42,802 bases of DNA from the NCBI GenBank assembly GCA_001598975.1, contig BBXU01000069.1, forward strand, positions 1 through 42,802, in the 5' to 3' direction. The DNA is from Parachlorella kessleri. Taxonomy: Eukaryota > Chlorophyta > Trebouxiophyceae > Chlorellales > Chlorellaceae. The translations under genes were made by a program, and so were the position numbers. The notes beneath the pieces were generated by a model. The model ran no database searches. It was not told where the DNA came from and saw only the letters and a list, made by a program, of their open reading frames with translations. Of this stretch, positions 42,172 through 42,802 are shown piece after piece; the stretch's first letter is position 1; the number at the start of each line of letters is the position of its first letter.

Positions 42172-42802
42172 ATGGCCAGCTTGCGAGCTTCAGCGTTTTT
42201 GGCCCTGGCAGCGCTATTGATCGCAGGGTTGCACACCACCGATGCAGCCTCAGGTGGGCCACTTCACTTTGCAGCCAATAAGATACTCAACGGCAACTCA
42301 ACAGTTGGCGTGTGCGGGGCGTCAGGCGGACCAGCAGAGTTCAGGCAGTCGCAACCCTAACATTATGTAGCTGACAGGGCGCCGGCACACAGAAACTGTT
42401 CAGAGTGTGTGTCCCTCAGTCCGTATGTAGCAATGTCCCAAGTGGGCTGAACACAGTGCTGGGGTGCTGCTTGGCTCACCGTCTACCTGTGCCCTGGCCC
42501 TTGCAGTAAACGCAACCGTGAGGGTGGTTGTCAGCGGTCAAGCCATCAGCGACGCAGCGTCTCAAACCTCCAAAGTAGTGAAGCAGGTCCTTGACGATCT
42601 CTGCGTGGGCAAGACCACCGCCGAGGCAGGAGCAGAGGCCTCAGCCTTGGCTACCGCAAAGGCGAGTGTTTGGCTGGTGGTGGACTAGCAACTGCGCCGG
42701 GGCACAAAGGAGCAGGCCGCTCGCTTGCAGAATGCACGTACGGTTGGGTTACTCTCAGTGTGCTTGTAGCTTGTCTCCCCTTCTATTTTTGCCTGCTTTC
42801 TG
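42172..42802 (+). CDS. Secreted Ala-rich protein, N-terminal part; likely continues past the window
   Basis: Exon 1, 42172-42253, encodes a signal peptide (MASLRASAFLALAALLIAGL) ending TTDAAS before CAG|GTGGGC. Exon 2 starts at 42507 after TTGCAG and reads VNATVRVVVSGQAISDAAS onward: a sequence with VKQVLDDLCVGK, then an Ala/Glu/Thr repeat-like tail (TTAEAGAEASALATAKA). The frame would stop at TAG 42686-42688. However, AAG|GCGAGT at about 42669 resembles the GC donors used elsewhere in this window, and the Ala-rich tail looks unfinished, so further exons outside the window are likely. No family named; an extracellular or cell-wall protein is a guess from the signal peptide and composition. 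Confidence 0.55.

Overview
The window reads as nuclear DNA of a green alga, most likely a chlorophycean. Genes are split by many introns, mostly about 60-650 bases, with GT donors, a few GC donors, and acceptors that very often read CTGCAG. Candidate polyadenylation signals are TGTAA, as is usual in volvocine and scenedesmid algae. The proteins fit this: a plastid-targeted fatty acid desaturase, a mitochondrial HIG1 protein, an ADCK1-type ABC1 kinase and a centrosome/basal-body-like protein. No rRNA, tRNA, mobile element or CRISPR array was recognised. All gene models were spliced by hand and checked for phase continuity; there was no transcript evidence.

Layout, left to right. 1-1160: microsatellite and non-coding DNA. 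1165-1901 (-): HIG1-domain mitochondrial protein. 2203-5007 (+): short-chain dehydrogenase/reductase, 348 aa. 5514-8212 (+): FAD5-like plastid desaturase, 423 aa. 8213-9900: convergent 3' regions with a GT/GGT microsatellite. 9901-19723 (-): a 21-exon, 2,033-aa protein with an N-terminal leucine-rich repeat region, a long disordered part, about twelve Sfi1-like Trp repeats and a long coiled coil. 20263-22958 (+): LARGE-like GT49 glycosyltransferase, 448 aa. 23658-28620 (-): an unusual J-domain + Cys-rich zinc finger + CS/p23-domain co-chaperone of about 568 aa. 29534-30385 (+): intronless Pro/Gln-rich coiled-coil protein, preceded by a possible spliced upstream ORF whose stop codon abuts the main ATG. 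About 30974-33848 (+): MYND-finger protein with an in-frame TAG and unresolved 5' exons, possibly decaying. 34325-35768 (+): unknown type I membrane protein. 36435-41230 (-): ADCK1-like ABC1 kinase, 694 aa. 41284-about 41913 (-): small acidic unknown protein ending only 53 nt upstream of the kinase start. 42172-end (+): start of a secreted Ala-rich protein that probably runs past the window edge.

The genes do not form one pathway. They look like an ordinary stretch of algal chromosome, with three close divergent pairs (HIG1/SDR, LRR-Sfi1/GT49, acidic protein/secreted protein) and one very tight same-strand pair (acidic protein/ABC1K) that could be a dicistronic locus. The strongest candidates for something undescribed are the LRR-Sfi1-coiled-coil protein, the J-Zn-CS co-chaperone with a tandemly duplicated splice donor in its gene, and the stop-codon features of the MYND gene and of the 29.1-29.5 kb leader.
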